64,000 bases of DNA from positions 1 through 64,000 of the forward strand of contig CAKUFS010000008.1 in the NCBI GenBank assembly GCA_934648845.1. The letters run 5' to 3'. Made by a program: the position numbers and the translations under genes. Origin of the DNA: an uncultured Eggerthellaceae bacterium. GTDB lineage: Bacteria; Actinomycetota; Coriobacteriia; Coriobacteriales; Eggerthellaceae. Of this stretch, positions 1 through 7,827 are shown one piece after another; position 1 is the stretch's first letter, and each line of letters opens with the position of its first letter. The notes beneath the pieces were generated by a model. That model made no database searches. It saw nothing but the letters and a program-made list of their open reading frames with translations, and was not told where the DNA came from.

Positions 1-1
1 T

Positions 2-61
2 ATTTCCGCAGGCCGGATGGCAGATTGGGCGGCATGCGGCGCGCCGTCGGCCGCGAATTAA
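2..61 (+). CDS. possible 3' end of an upstream gene (partial)
   Basis: The first 60 bases are GC-rich and one forward frame (starting at base 2) stays open to a TAA at 59-61. Its third positions are mostly G or C, and GC content drops sharply right after that stop. This fits the tail of a gene whose body lies left of the window, but about 19 codons are too few to identify it, and frame 1 is also open to base 123. Confidence 0.2.
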   Translation: MSAGRMADWAACGAPSAAN

Positions 62-522
62 TCAGCGTTTCCCTAGAAGAGAATCGCTTCCCTTCTAACC
101 TATCCAAAACTATTTTCGCTTAGTAGAAGATCGTGAATTCCGACAATCAAATTCCCTCTTCGTCTTTATCGAAATTAGAGAAATGCCCCTGACGACAATA
201 ACATTATTTTAGGTTTTTGTCTCTTTTACCAGTTTTTTGAAACGTAGCCAGGTGCTCGCTTGTCGATGCTTTGACGGTCGCAGAAATCGATTAATACTTT
301 CAAGTTATCGTGTCATATTTTGGTTTTTTCTAAATAATTGCAGCGTTAAATAGCAAATAAAATGACCTTTCCTATAACTCGACGTACGAGCAAGAAAAGG
401 TCACAAAATACCACGTTTAAGCAAGATTGCTGCACAGCGGCTCTCAAGCTTGCCCAGACTGAAATCGGGCAACTAAACACATCGAGGAGCATTTCTCCCA
501 GACGACAGCTTCCGGAAACTCT
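62..522. other. AT-rich intergenic region, no gene seen
   Basis: This stretch is clearly AT-richer than the flanking genes and has no open frame with coding character. A promoter-like pair (TTGACG at 271-276, TACTTT at 295-300, 18-bp spacer) points to the right, towards the convergent methyltransferase gene, so its product, if any, would be a short RNA. No terminator hairpin was found. Confidence 0.4.
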
Positions 523-2790
523 TTACCCCCGGACCAAAAGCGCTACCGTCTCTACATGAGCCGTGTGGGGGAACATGTCAACCGGCTGCACAATTTGAAG
601 CTCGTAGCCGCGTTTTTGCAGCAGCTCAATGTCGCGCACCTGCGTTTCGGGATTGCACGAAACGTATACAATGCGCTGAGGAGCCAGGTCTGCCGCTGCC
701 TGCAAAAATTCCGGCGTAGAGCCCGCGCGTGGCGGATCCATGAGAAGAACCAGCTCGTGACCTGCACTTTCGTTGGCGCTGGCGGCAGGGACGGGGGCGT
801 CGGGATCAGCAGTGGCAGCCGCATCAGCTTCGCGGTCAGTTTCAGGCGCAGCACCATCGAATCCAGCGGCGCGCGCAGCTGCGTCTTCTGCCTCTTCCCC
901 CAGCTCGGCTGCGGCATTCATCCTGGCTTCTTCCATGAACTCGTCCGTATCTTTCTGGGCGAACTCGCGCATAAACTGAGTCGCATCGGCCGCAATGAAC
1001 GTCGCGTTCTCCACGCCGCTGTGGCGCGCGTTTTCCCATGCGTCACGCACTGCCGCAGCATTGCTCTCAACGCCAATAACGCGCTGCGCGCCGCGCGTTG
1101 CCGCAACCAAGCCAATCGTGCCCGTACCGCAGTACGCGTCAATGACAGTCTGCGCGCCGGTTAACCCCGCAAGCTCAACGGCGGTGTTGTACAAAACTTC
1201 TGTCTGTGTTGCGTTGACCTGGTAAAACGAGGTAGAAGAAATACGGAAGCTCAATCCGCAAAGCGTATCCAGAATGAAGCCCGGACCATAAAGCACCGTT
1301 TCCTGCTCGCCCAGAATCACGTTCGTCTGGCGCATGTTCACGTTTTGCACCACCGTTGTGACCTGCGGCACGCGCGCGATGAGCTCCTTCGCGAACGACT
1401 TGCCTGCCGGGAATTTCTCTTCGTTCGTGACAATGGTCACCAGCACTTCGCCGCTTTCGTGACCCACGCGCACTACCACGTGGCGCATGAAGCCCTCGCC
1501 CGTGTCCTCGTTGTATGGCTCGATTGCGTGGCGCTGCATGATGGCCTTGATGGCAGAAACAACCTGCTGACCCACTTCGTTCTCAATCAAGCAACTCGTG
1601 GTGGGGACCAGTTTGTGCGTGCCCTGCTCGTACATGCCCGTCAAAATTTCGCAGGTCAGGCCGCACTGGCGGCGCTTCTTTTTCTGCTCATCGCCCTTGT
1701 CGGCGCCAGCGGCAGCTTTCGGCTGCTCGATTTTCTTGCCCGGCGCAAACGGGCTAATAATCTTGTTGCGGTAGCGGAAAGGATCCTGCATGCCCAGAAT
1801 CGAACGCAGCTCGAAATCGCCACCCACACTCTCGAAAAGGTCGGCCACCAGCGCGTTTTTCAGCAAAAGCTGCTGCTCGTAAGGCAGCGCGATGGCTTCG
1901 CAACCGCCGCATTGGATGTCCACGGGACACGGAGATTTCATTGTCTTGCGAGCGCGCGCAACGGCAGCGGAGAACACCGATGGCTTTACGGGCGCAGCAG
2001 ATGCCGGGCGCGTGGCCGGGCGCACTGCGCGCATGGGACGCGCAGAGCGATCCGAGCGTTCAGCACGCGCAGGACGGTCGGCACGATTGGGGCACTCCGC
2101 GCGATTAGGCTTGCCAGAAGCAGGGCCAAAGGGCTTTGAACTGCGGCTTTGCTTCTTGTCGAAATCTTTCTCGCGCTTGTGGCCATCAGCCTTGTCATTT
2201 TTGTGGCCGCCCTTAAAGCCGCCCTTTGCGGCAGCTTTATAGCCGCCCCTGGTTTCACCCTTGAATCCGCCTCGAGAGCCATCCGCCTTGTCGAACTTCT
2301 TGTCGCTTCGCTTTTCGTACTTTTTGTCGAACGAGGACGATTTTCTTTCCTCGTCAAACTTCGCGGACTTCCTTGACGCGTCCGAAGTGCCCGGCTTGCC
2401 CGACCTTCCCATACCGGCCGGCTTGCCCGCGCCAGCGGACTTCCCGCGGTATTCGAGTTTTACAGATTTGCCTGCACCGGCAGGTTTTCCGGCACCCGCG
2501 AACTTTCCCGCGCTCGCGGACTTGCCCCTCTGCTCAGGCTTAGCCGACCTTGCTGCGCCATTCTTTGCAGCGCCTTTCGCGTAAGACGACTGCGAACCCC
2601 GTGCATCGTTTCTCTCCGATTTTGCGCGCGACCCGTCAAGCTGAGCCTTCAGCTTGACAGCAATATCGCGCGAAACTTCCGTTTGAGCAGCCTTTTTGGC
2701 ATTTCTCTGCGCAGCTTTCTGGGCTTCGCGCTGAGCTTTCGGCGGCCTGCTGGTCTTATGCGGTTTTTTCGAAGCAGCATCGCGTGGCAT
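523..2790 (-). CDS. rlmD: 23S rRNA (uracil-5-)-methyltransferase, RlmD/RumA-TrmA family, with long basic N-terminal extension
   Basis: SAM-dependent methyltransferase expected to make 5-methyluridine in rRNA. The family core starts near residue 287 with CPVDIQCGGC, the C-x5-C-x2-C pattern of the RumA iron-sulphur cluster. It continues with the SAM motif DAYCGTGTIG (about residue 550), DPPRAG (about 683) and the catalytic cysteine in VSCNPE (about 711). Two things are odd. Residues 1 to about 285 are low complexity, rich in Lys/Ala/Gly/Arg/Ser with repeated AGKxAGAGK-like units, and look like a disordered RNA-binding tail. An acidic Ala/Glu/Asp-rich insert of about 60 residues sits just before DPPRAG. 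Family members are usually 400-450 aa; this one is 755. The ATG follows a strong GGAGGAAAC site. The exact target uridine cannot be told from sequence, so RlmD rather than RlmC/TrmA is a family-level guess. Confidence 0.85.
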   Translation of the reverse strand: MPRDAASKKPHKTSRPPKAQREAQKAAQRNAKKAAQTEVSRDIAVKLKAQLDGSRAKSERNDARGSQSSYAKGAAKNGAARSAKPEQRGKSASAGKFAGAGKPAGAGKSVKLEYRGKSAGAGKPAGMGRSGKPGTSDASRKSAKFDEERKSSSFDKKYEKRSDKKFDKADGSRGGFKGETRGGYKAAAKGGFKGGHKNDKADGHKREKDFDKKQSRSSKPFGPASGKPNRAECPNRADRPARAERSDRSARPMRAVRPATRPASAAPVKPSVFSAAVARARKTMKSPCPVDIQCGGCEAIALPYEQQLLLKNALVADLFESVGGDFELRSILGMQDPFRYRNKIISPFAPGKKIEQPKAAAGADKGDEQKKKRRQCGLTCEILTGMYEQGTHKLVPTTSCLIENEVGQQVVSAIKAIMQRHAIEPYNEDTGEGFMRHVVVRVGHESGEVLVTIVTNEEKFPAGKSFAKELIARVPQVTTVVQNVNMRQTNVILGEQETVLYGPGFILDTLCGLSFRISSTSFYQVNATQTEVLYNTAVELAGLTGAQTVIDAYCGTGTIGLVAATRGAQRVIGVESNAAAVRDAWENARHSGVENATFIAADATQFMREFAQKDTDEFMEEARMNAAAELGEEAEDAAARAAGFDGAAPETDREADAAATADPDAPVPAASANESAGHELVLLMDPPRAGSTPEFLQAAADLAPQRIVYVSCNPETQVRDIELLQKRGYELQIVQPVDMFPHTAHVETVALLVRG

Positions 2791-2927
2791 GTTTCCTCCG
2801 TAATGTCTCGCTTTTGGTTATTCTTCCTTACGATTTACCCACAGCATTTCGTTGGCATTTTTTCGTCGACTTTTTATTGTATAGTTTTTCTTCGGCAGAA
2901 TCTTTCGCAAAAGAGCGCCATAGACAA

Positions 2928-2943
2928 TGCATAGAATTATGCA
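2928..2943. repeat. short inverted repeat between divergent genes
   Basis: TGCATA-GAAT-TATGCA forms a perfect 6-bp inverted repeat in the 268-bp gap between the divergent methyltransferase and holin-like genes. It could be an operator for either, but the arms are short and the match may be chance. Confidence 0.3.
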
Positions 2944-3058
2944 GGCGAAACGCGTTTGATACAAGGCGCGACATACCGCACCGCACGATGTGCTATTTTG
3001 ATTCCGCACTTGATTTTACGCGCCGTTGCGTTGTTGATCGCACCCGCAGGAGGTCCTT

Positions 3059-3421
3059 ATGAAATTCGTAGCTCGCTGGATTATTACCGCCATTGCCGTT
3101 GCTATTGCGGTGAATCTTGTAGGCGGCGTGGTGCTTGTCGGCGGAACCGGCTGGGGCGCACTGGCGGCGTTTGCGCTGGTCCTTGCGTTTGTCGATACCG
3201 TGGTCAAGCCTATCTTCAAAATTATGACTATCCCTATTTCGTTTTTGACGCTGGGCATCTTTTATCTGTTCATCAACACGATTATGCTGTACGTGGCAGC
3301 GTCGCTTTCGGGCGGGCTGTTTGGCATTGGGCTTGAGTTCGCCAATTTCGGCACCGCATTCCTTTGCAGCATTATCATCAGCGTTGTGAGCGCTATCGCG
3401 AACGCGCTCATTTCGGATTAG
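3059..3421 (+). CDS. phage holin family IV / YvlD-like small membrane protein
   Basis: A 120-aa protein made almost entirely of four hydrophobic segments (about residues 5-27, 33-52, 62-82 and 90-115). It has the layout of the family IV four-TM holin-like proteins (YvlD type) that are common as chromosomal genes in actinobacteria and Firmicutes. The middle segment VDTVVKPIFKIMTIPISFLT carries the family's typical VxPIxxxxxxPI pattern. An AGGAGG site lies 6 bases before the ATG. No phage genes are nearby, so despite the family name a lytic role is unlikely; the cellular function is unknown. It is divergent from the rRNA methyltransferase gene. Confidence 0.8.
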   Translation: MKFVARWIITAIAVAIAVNLVGGVVLVGGTGWGALAAFALVLAFVDTVVKPIFKIMTIPISFLTLGIFYLFINTIMLYVAASLSGGLFGIGLEFANFGTAFLCSIIISVVSAIANALISD

Positions 3422-3499
3422 ACCGCGCGTCCGAAGGGTGGCGCTTGCAATTCCGTGTTTCCGCATCGCACGCGCAAGACAGCAGACAGAAAACAGCCG

Positions 3500-4489
3500 A
3501 TGATCAGGTTCGATGATACGTTCGAAGCATTCAACACCGTGCTTACGTTCTCGCTGTGTCTTGAAGGCAGCGAAGGAGTCGATCGCGCCAAGGGAGCCGA
3601 AGGTAGCGAGGGCGTTTCCCCAACCCACGAAGACGCACCACCGCAGGTCAGCACCGCTTTTCACGAGTTGCGCGCGATGTGCGAACGATACGAAAACCTG
3701 TTTTCCCGAACCATTCCCACCTCGGATGTCTCTCGCATCAATGGTGCGCAAGACGAAGCCGTTGCCGTTGCAACCGAAACCGCCCAACTGGTAGCGCGCG
3801 CGTTGACGTATTGCGAAAAGAGCGGCGGGGTGTTCGATGTGACCGCAGGATGCCTTACGCGACTCTGGGATTTTCATCAGGGCATTGTCCCCGAAAAGCA
3901 AACGTTGCAGCAAGCGGTGCAGCATGTTGATTGGCGCACCGTAAGCGTTTTTCAGAAAAACGACACCTGGTACGTGCAGCTTGCCGACCCCGATGCCGCC
4001 CTTGATGTAGGCGGTATTGCGAAAGGCTGGATTGCCGATGAACTGGGAGAATACCTTCAGCACGAAGGCTTTGAGAACTTCCTTATCAACTTGGGCGGCA
4101 ATGTCTTAGCGCACGGTCACAATGCAAAAGGCAAGCCCTGGACCATTGGCATCACGAACCCCTTCCCCGATCAAAGTGAGAATGTGGTTGTGCGATGCAC
4201 GGGGGAATCGGTGGTAACCAGCGGAACGTACGAGCGCTGCTTTCAGAAAAACGGCATGCTCATGCATCACATTTTGGACCCGCAAACAGGGTTTCCTGTA
4301 GTGACCGATGCCGTAGGTGTCACCATCGTATGCGAAAAATCAATCGACGCGGAAGGCTTCTCCACCACGGCGCTGGCCTTGGGCGTTGAGAGCGGTCTGG
4401 CTTTCTGTAAAGCGCAACCGGAAATCATCTCCGCTATCTTCATTGACGTCCGCGGCAACGTTCGCACTTACGAAGCAGAAGACTCGTAG
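3500..4489 (+). CDS. apbE: FAD:protein FMN transferase (ApbE family)
   Basis: ApbE enzymes attach FMN through a phosphoester bond to Thr/Ser in redox proteins such as the Rnf and Nqr subunits and extracellular flavoproteins. Family marks: the N-terminal EAFNTVLTF stretch, SDVSRIN, the DVGGIAKGWIADEL motif, NLGGNVLAHG, and the C-terminal TSGTYERCF and HHILDPQTGFP segments that bind FAD and metal. The 329-aa length fits. A low-complexity Gly/Glu/Ala insert follows the first strand. No signal peptide or lipobox is evident, unlike many ApbE proteins, so it may act in the cytoplasm. The ATG at 3500 was chosen because the family core begins right after it; an in-frame GTG at 3455 is possible, and neither has a convincing ribosome binding site. 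It converges on the ATPase gene. Confidence 0.9.
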   Translation: MIRFDDTFEAFNTVLTFSLCLEGSEGVDRAKGAEGSEGVSPTHEDAPPQVSTAFHELRAMCERYENLFSRTIPTSDVSRINGAQDEAVAVATETAQLVARALTYCEKSGGVFDVTAGCLTRLWDFHQGIVPEKQTLQQAVQHVDWRTVSVFQKNDTWYVQLADPDAALDVGGIAKGWIADELGEYLQHEGFENFLINLGGNVLAHGHNAKGKPWTIGITNPFPDQSENVVVRCTGESVVTSGTYERCFQKNGMLMHHILDPQTGFPVVTDAVGVTIVCEKSIDAEGFSTTALALGVESGLAFCKAQPEIISAIFIDVRGNVRTYEAEDS

Positions 4490-4552
4490 ACAAGTCCAAG
4501 ACAAAAGAGGTTGGAGTTTGTCTCCGAAGAATCAAGCAAGCATCGTCATACG

Positions 4553-5719
4553 TCAATAATTAAGGCCAAACGCCCAAAGCGGGATCACATTCCCGAAACC
4601 GTATTCGATTCCGTCCTTCACCACGTAACCGTCGTCAACATCCTTGATTTGAGATTGCCCCTTACCAGGTCCCCCTATTTCGAATGTACGTCCATCTATC
4701 ATAAAATCCGAAGCCCCCGATGCTGTGACCAGGTGATTTACTCTCATCTGGTTGAAGAAGAAGGTTTCCCGCACGGTACCAACGCTGCATTCGTTGCTTA
4801 AATTGAAAAGGATATTCGGATTATCCAGGTAGACTTTTTCCGCCTTGCCTAACGCACCTAGCCCACTCGCGCCCGTTCTAAGCAGGGAAATCATTCCCGC
4901 TTTCTCCATGTAGACAAGGTATTCCTCTACATTATTGCGCCCAACCTGAATCATCTTAGCCAAGTTGCTCATGTTTGGCTTGAAGGGAACCAGCTCGCTC
5001 ACAACAACCATCAGCTTCAGCAACTTGCGTCCCGTTGCCACATTCATCTGGGCATACGCAGGAATATCCTGCTCCAGCGTTCGCGTTATGACCTGACGAA
5101 GCTCCATATCAAAATCAACATCTTCCCCAAAAGGATAATATCCGCAGCGAAGATATTCCTCGAACAAAGGAAGGGGGTGCTTCAAACCAGGAATTGCCGC
5201 CTTGTTGTCAAGAATCTGTTCGAGCGAGAATACCTGCACGTCAATTCCGTGACGGATTTTAAGGAACTCGCGAAACGAAAGCCCCTGCATGTGGTATCGC
5301 GGGGCACGACGAGAAAGATCCGCTTCGCCCTTCTCGATATCAAGAACAGAGGAACCGGTAAAGTAAACATGCAGATCAGGGTAGGAATCGTAAATGTTTT
5401 TGAGTTCCCGAGACCATCCAGGATACTTATGGACCTCATCGATGAAGAAATAGGCGCCGCCGCGCTTGTAAAACGCGTCCGCCACCTCAAGCAACGTATG
5501 CGTTGCAAAATACAAATGATCAGCGCTCACATACAATGCCCCACCATTGGCATGGGCATCACGAATCCGCTGTAGGAAGAGAGTGGTTTTGCCCACGCCG
5601 CGCGGGCCAACCAGGGCCAACATGCGATTATCCCAATTGATTCGATCGTATTGATACCGCTTAAAAGAAAAATCAGTGTTGTTAAGCTGGTTCTGCATGT
5701 ACTCATAAAGCGATTCCAT
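4553..5719 (-). CDS. AAA+ ATP-binding protein with DUF4143 domain
   Basis: 388 aa. Residues 38-45 are a Walker A motif (GPRGVGKT), residues 90-96 a Walker B (YFFIDEVH), and FTGSS near 120 is the sensor-like motif of this clade; the C-terminal half matches the layout of DUF4143. Proteins of this type are widespread, usually occur as single genes, and have no established function; toxin-antitoxin, defence and mobile-element roles have all been suggested for relatives. The gene is alone, has a strong AAAGGAG site, converges with apbE, and looks lower in GC than its neighbours, which suggests horizontal transfer. Four palindromes spaced exactly 32 bp apart begin 34 bp upstream of the ATG (5753-5875) and probably control it or are bound by its product. 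Confidence 0.85.
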   Translation of the reverse strand: MESLYEYMQNQLNNTDFSFKRYQYDRINWDNRMLALVGPRGVGKTTLFLQRIRDAHANGGALYVSADHLYFATHTLLEVADAFYKRGGAYFFIDEVHKYPGWSRELKNIYDSYPDLHVYFTGSSVLDIEKGEADLSRRAPRYHMQGLSFREFLKIRHGIDVQVFSLEQILDNKAAIPGLKHPLPLFEEYLRCGYYPFGEDVDFDMELRQVITRTLEQDIPAYAQMNVATGRKLLKLMVVVSELVPFKPNMSNLAKMIQVGRNNVEEYLVYMEKAGMISLLRTGASGLGALGKAEKVYLDNPNILFNLSNECSVGTVRETFFFNQMRVNHLVTASGASDFMIDGRTFEIGGPGKGQSQIKDVDDGYVVKDGIEYGFGNVIPLWAFGLNY

Positions 5720-5752
5720 CTTAACTCACTCCTTTTCGAATTGTGAGAACTT

Positions 5753-5875
5753 AAAATTTGCACTGTGATAGTGCAAATTTTAGCAGAAATTGCACTGTGA
5801 CGGTGCATTTTTTGGAGTATTTTGCACTGTGATGGTGCAAAATTTGGCTGAAATTGCACGGTAGCAGTGCAATTT
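5753..5875. repeat. array of four palindromes with exact 32-bp period
   Basis: Four inverted repeats have dyad centres at 5767, 5799, 5831 and 5863. The first has 12-bp perfect arms around a 5-base loop (5753-5781, core TTGCACTGTGATAGTGCAA). The others keep TGCAC...GTGCA arms around a 7-base loop, with A/T-rich arm ends that co-vary. The equal spacing of about three helical turns puts all four dyads on the same DNA face. The array lies between the ATPase start codon (5719) and the alcohol dehydrogenase stop (6017). Confidence 0.9.
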
Positions 5876-5904
5876 GCTGACCGGAAGAAGCTGGCAGTAC
5901 GAAA

Positions 5905-5940
5905 GAAGGGCGCACCCGCGACAGACACGCCCTTCGATAC
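5905..5940 (-). terminator. probable terminator of the aminotransferase-ADH operon
   Basis: GAAGGGCG (5905-5912) and CGCCCTTC (5928-5935) form an 8-bp stem with a 15-base loop, 80 bases past the alcohol dehydrogenase stop. On the minus strand the stem is followed only by a weak TTTCG tract, so termination strength is uncertain. Confidence 0.45.
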
Positions 5941-6016
5941 GTCGTTGAGTTTTCAACGTGCTCCGAACGCTAATATCCGCACACAACGCGCGTTTGAACT
6001 GCGTAAATGTCACAAA

Positions 6017-7189
6017 CTACAACGCACTGCGATAGATTTCGCGGGCATCATCCATGGTCAGCTTCTTAAAGTTGCCGAAGACTTCTCCCTTATTTGCGCG
6101 CAGCGTAGGAATCATCTTCTCAATGTCGTCTTCTTCAATGCCAAGCTCGGCCAACGTAGTGGGCATGCCCAGCGATGCGAAGAACGCGCGCGTCTCATCA
6201 ACGGCGGAAAGCGCATCGGACATGGCATCGCCCGTGGGAGCCAAACCGAACACTTCGCGGCCATAATACGAAAAACGACCTGGGTTTTCGCTGCAGACGT
6301 ACTCCATCCATGCCGGGAACATAACAGCCAAACCAGCGCCATGCGTAATAGCCGGGTTCAGCGCAGACAGCTCGTGCTCCATGCCGTGCGTTGCCCAGTC
6401 CTCATGGCGACCAACGCCCGCAAGGCCCTGATGGCACAGCATGCCCGCCCACATGATGTTCGCGCGCGCATCGTAGTTCTCGGGATCTGCCAGAACGCGC
6501 GGAGCTTCGGCACGTACCGTCTTCATCAGGCCTAAGTTCAGATTGTCGGTCACGGGAACCGCGCCCACATCATCGAAGAAACGCTCCAACAAGTGCGCAA
6601 ACATGTCCGTAATACCCGCGGCCGTTTGGTATTCGGGCAACGTAAACGTGAGCTCAGGGTTCATGAATGCGAACTTCGGGCGATGATTGTTGTTCGCATA
6701 ACCCGTCTTGCGCCCCAGCTCATCGTTGCTGATAACGGTGTTCTTGGAAGCTTCGCTGCCCGCCGCCGGAATAGTGAGCACCACCGCAATTGGCAAAACC
6801 GCATGATCAGTGCGCTTCGTTTCGAAAAGCGTCCATACATCTTCATCAATGCAGGCGCCGTTCGCGATTGCCTTGGAAGAGTCAATGACCGAACCGCCGC
6901 CCACAGCAATAATCCAGTCGATGCCCTGCTCTTTGCAGATTTTCACGCCTTCACGCACAAGCGTCACTTCGGGGTTGGGGCGAACACCGCCCAGCTCAAC
7001 ATGGGATATTCCCTGCTCATCAAGCGATGCGCACACGCGATCGATCAAGCCGCTGGCCTTCGCGCTTTTGCCGCCAAAGTGAACGAGCGCCCTCTTAGCA
7101 CCCGCCGCCGCAAGCTTTGCGCCAATCTGAAGTTCGGCGTCTTTGCCAAATACGAACTGCGTTGGCGATACGAATTCAAAGTTCTCCAT
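6017..7189 (-). CDS. iron-containing alcohol dehydrogenase (YqhD/butanol dehydrogenase type)
   Basis: 390 aa, the normal length for the Fe-dependent alcohol dehydrogenase family. The N-terminal segment FEFVSPTQFVFGK is typical of NADPH-dependent YqhD/BdhA proteins, and GGGSVIDSSKAI is the nucleotide-binding motif. Candidate metal ligands are the Asp and His of TDMFAHLLE and the histidines of GMEHELSA and ITHGAGLAV. It probably reduces small aldehydes with NAD(P)H during fermentation; the substrate cannot be inferred. It is third in a minus-strand operon after an aminotransferase and a DUF3783 protein, with a 35-bp gap and its own AGAAAGG site. Confidence 0.93.
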   Translation of the reverse strand: MENFEFVSPTQFVFGKDAELQIGAKLAAAGAKRALVHFGGKSAKASGLIDRVCASLDEQGISHVELGGVRPNPEVTLVREGVKICKEQGIDWIIAVGGGSVIDSSKAIANGACIDEDVWTLFETKRTDHAVLPIAVVLTIPAAGSEASKNTVISNDELGRKTGYANNNHRPKFAFMNPELTFTLPEYQTAAGITDMFAHLLERFFDDVGAVPVTDNLNLGLMKTVRAEAPRVLADPENYDARANIMWAGMLCHQGLAGVGRHEDWATHGMEHELSALNPAITHGAGLAVMFPAWMEYVCSENPGRFSYYGREVFGLAPTGDAMSDALSAVDETRAFFASLGMPTTLAELGIEEDDIEKMIPTLRANKGEVFGNFKKLTMDDAREIYRSAL

Positions 7190-7224
7190 GATGAGCCTTT
7201 CTTATTCAGCTTTTGTCGCTTTTC

Positions 7225-7824
7225 TTATTCTGTTTCTCGTGTTTCTTCGTTTTCATCAGCGGATTTGCTTGAAGAATCCGCAGCAACACCGCCCGCGCTC
7301 TCTTCAGCAGCTTCGTCGTCGCCAGCGAATTCTTCCGCACCCGCTTCTTTCTCGGCACGCGCAGCGGCCAGCTGTTCGTGCTCCTGCGCCACCTGGGCCA
7401 TGAGCTCGATAAAGCTCCAGCCCCTGTTTTCTTTGGTCAGAACCGCTTTGTGGGGAATCGAAACACCCACAATCTTGAGCGCCATCAGGAAATCGTCCAG
7501 CTGATGCTTGTTCAGGTTGCACAACAGCAAGAATTCGCCTTCGGGGGCTTCTCCGTCAAACGGGGCGAGCGCCGGGTGGTGCCCCACTAAACCCGCAAGC
7601 GAGCCCACAGGGTCGGAAAGCTGCTCCCCACGAACTTCCCGCAGTTCAAAGTTGAGCTCGCGAACAACACGCCACAGCAAGGCACCGCGTTCGCTTTCTT
7701 TTTCAACACCGTAGACAATAACGCGAGGCGCGCTTCTTTTCGCCGCGCGCTCCTTTGCTGCGCGGACTTTTGCGGCGTGGCTATCGCCCTTTTTCTTCGG
7801 CTTCTTTTGCGATTTCTGCGCCAT
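7225..7824 (-). CDS. DUF3783 domain-containing protein
   Basis: 199 aa. The first 30 residues are a Lys/Ala-rich basic tail. The middle contains the DUF3783-like core: FLLLCNLNKHQLDDFLMALK followed by HKAVLTKENRGWSFIELM. The C-terminus is an acidic Ala/Glu/Ser-rich tail. The family has no assigned function and is found mostly in anaerobes. The ATG (site CAGGAG) lies 3 bases after the aminotransferase stop-proximal end on the minus strand order (aminotransferase, then this gene, then the alcohol dehydrogenase), so the three are almost certainly co-transcribed. Confidence 0.75.
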   Translation of the reverse strand: MAQKSQKKPKKKGDSHAAKVRAAKERAAKRSAPRVIVYGVEKESERGALLWRVVRELNFELREVRGEQLSDPVGSLAGLVGHHPALAPFDGEAPEGEFLLLCNLNKHQLDDFLMALKIVGVSIPHKAVLTKENRGWSFIELMAQVAQEHEQLAAARAEKEAGAEEFAGDDEAAEESAGGVAADSSSKSADENEETRETE

Positions 7825-7827
7825 GGC

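Noticed and set aside
3059..3421. Prophage holin
   Set aside because: No other phage gene nearby; this family is common as an ordinary chromosomal membrane protein.
5753..5875. CRISPR array
   Set aside because: Repeats are only about 19 bp, imperfect, with intervals of about 13 bp that also contribute to the palindromes, and no cas genes are present.
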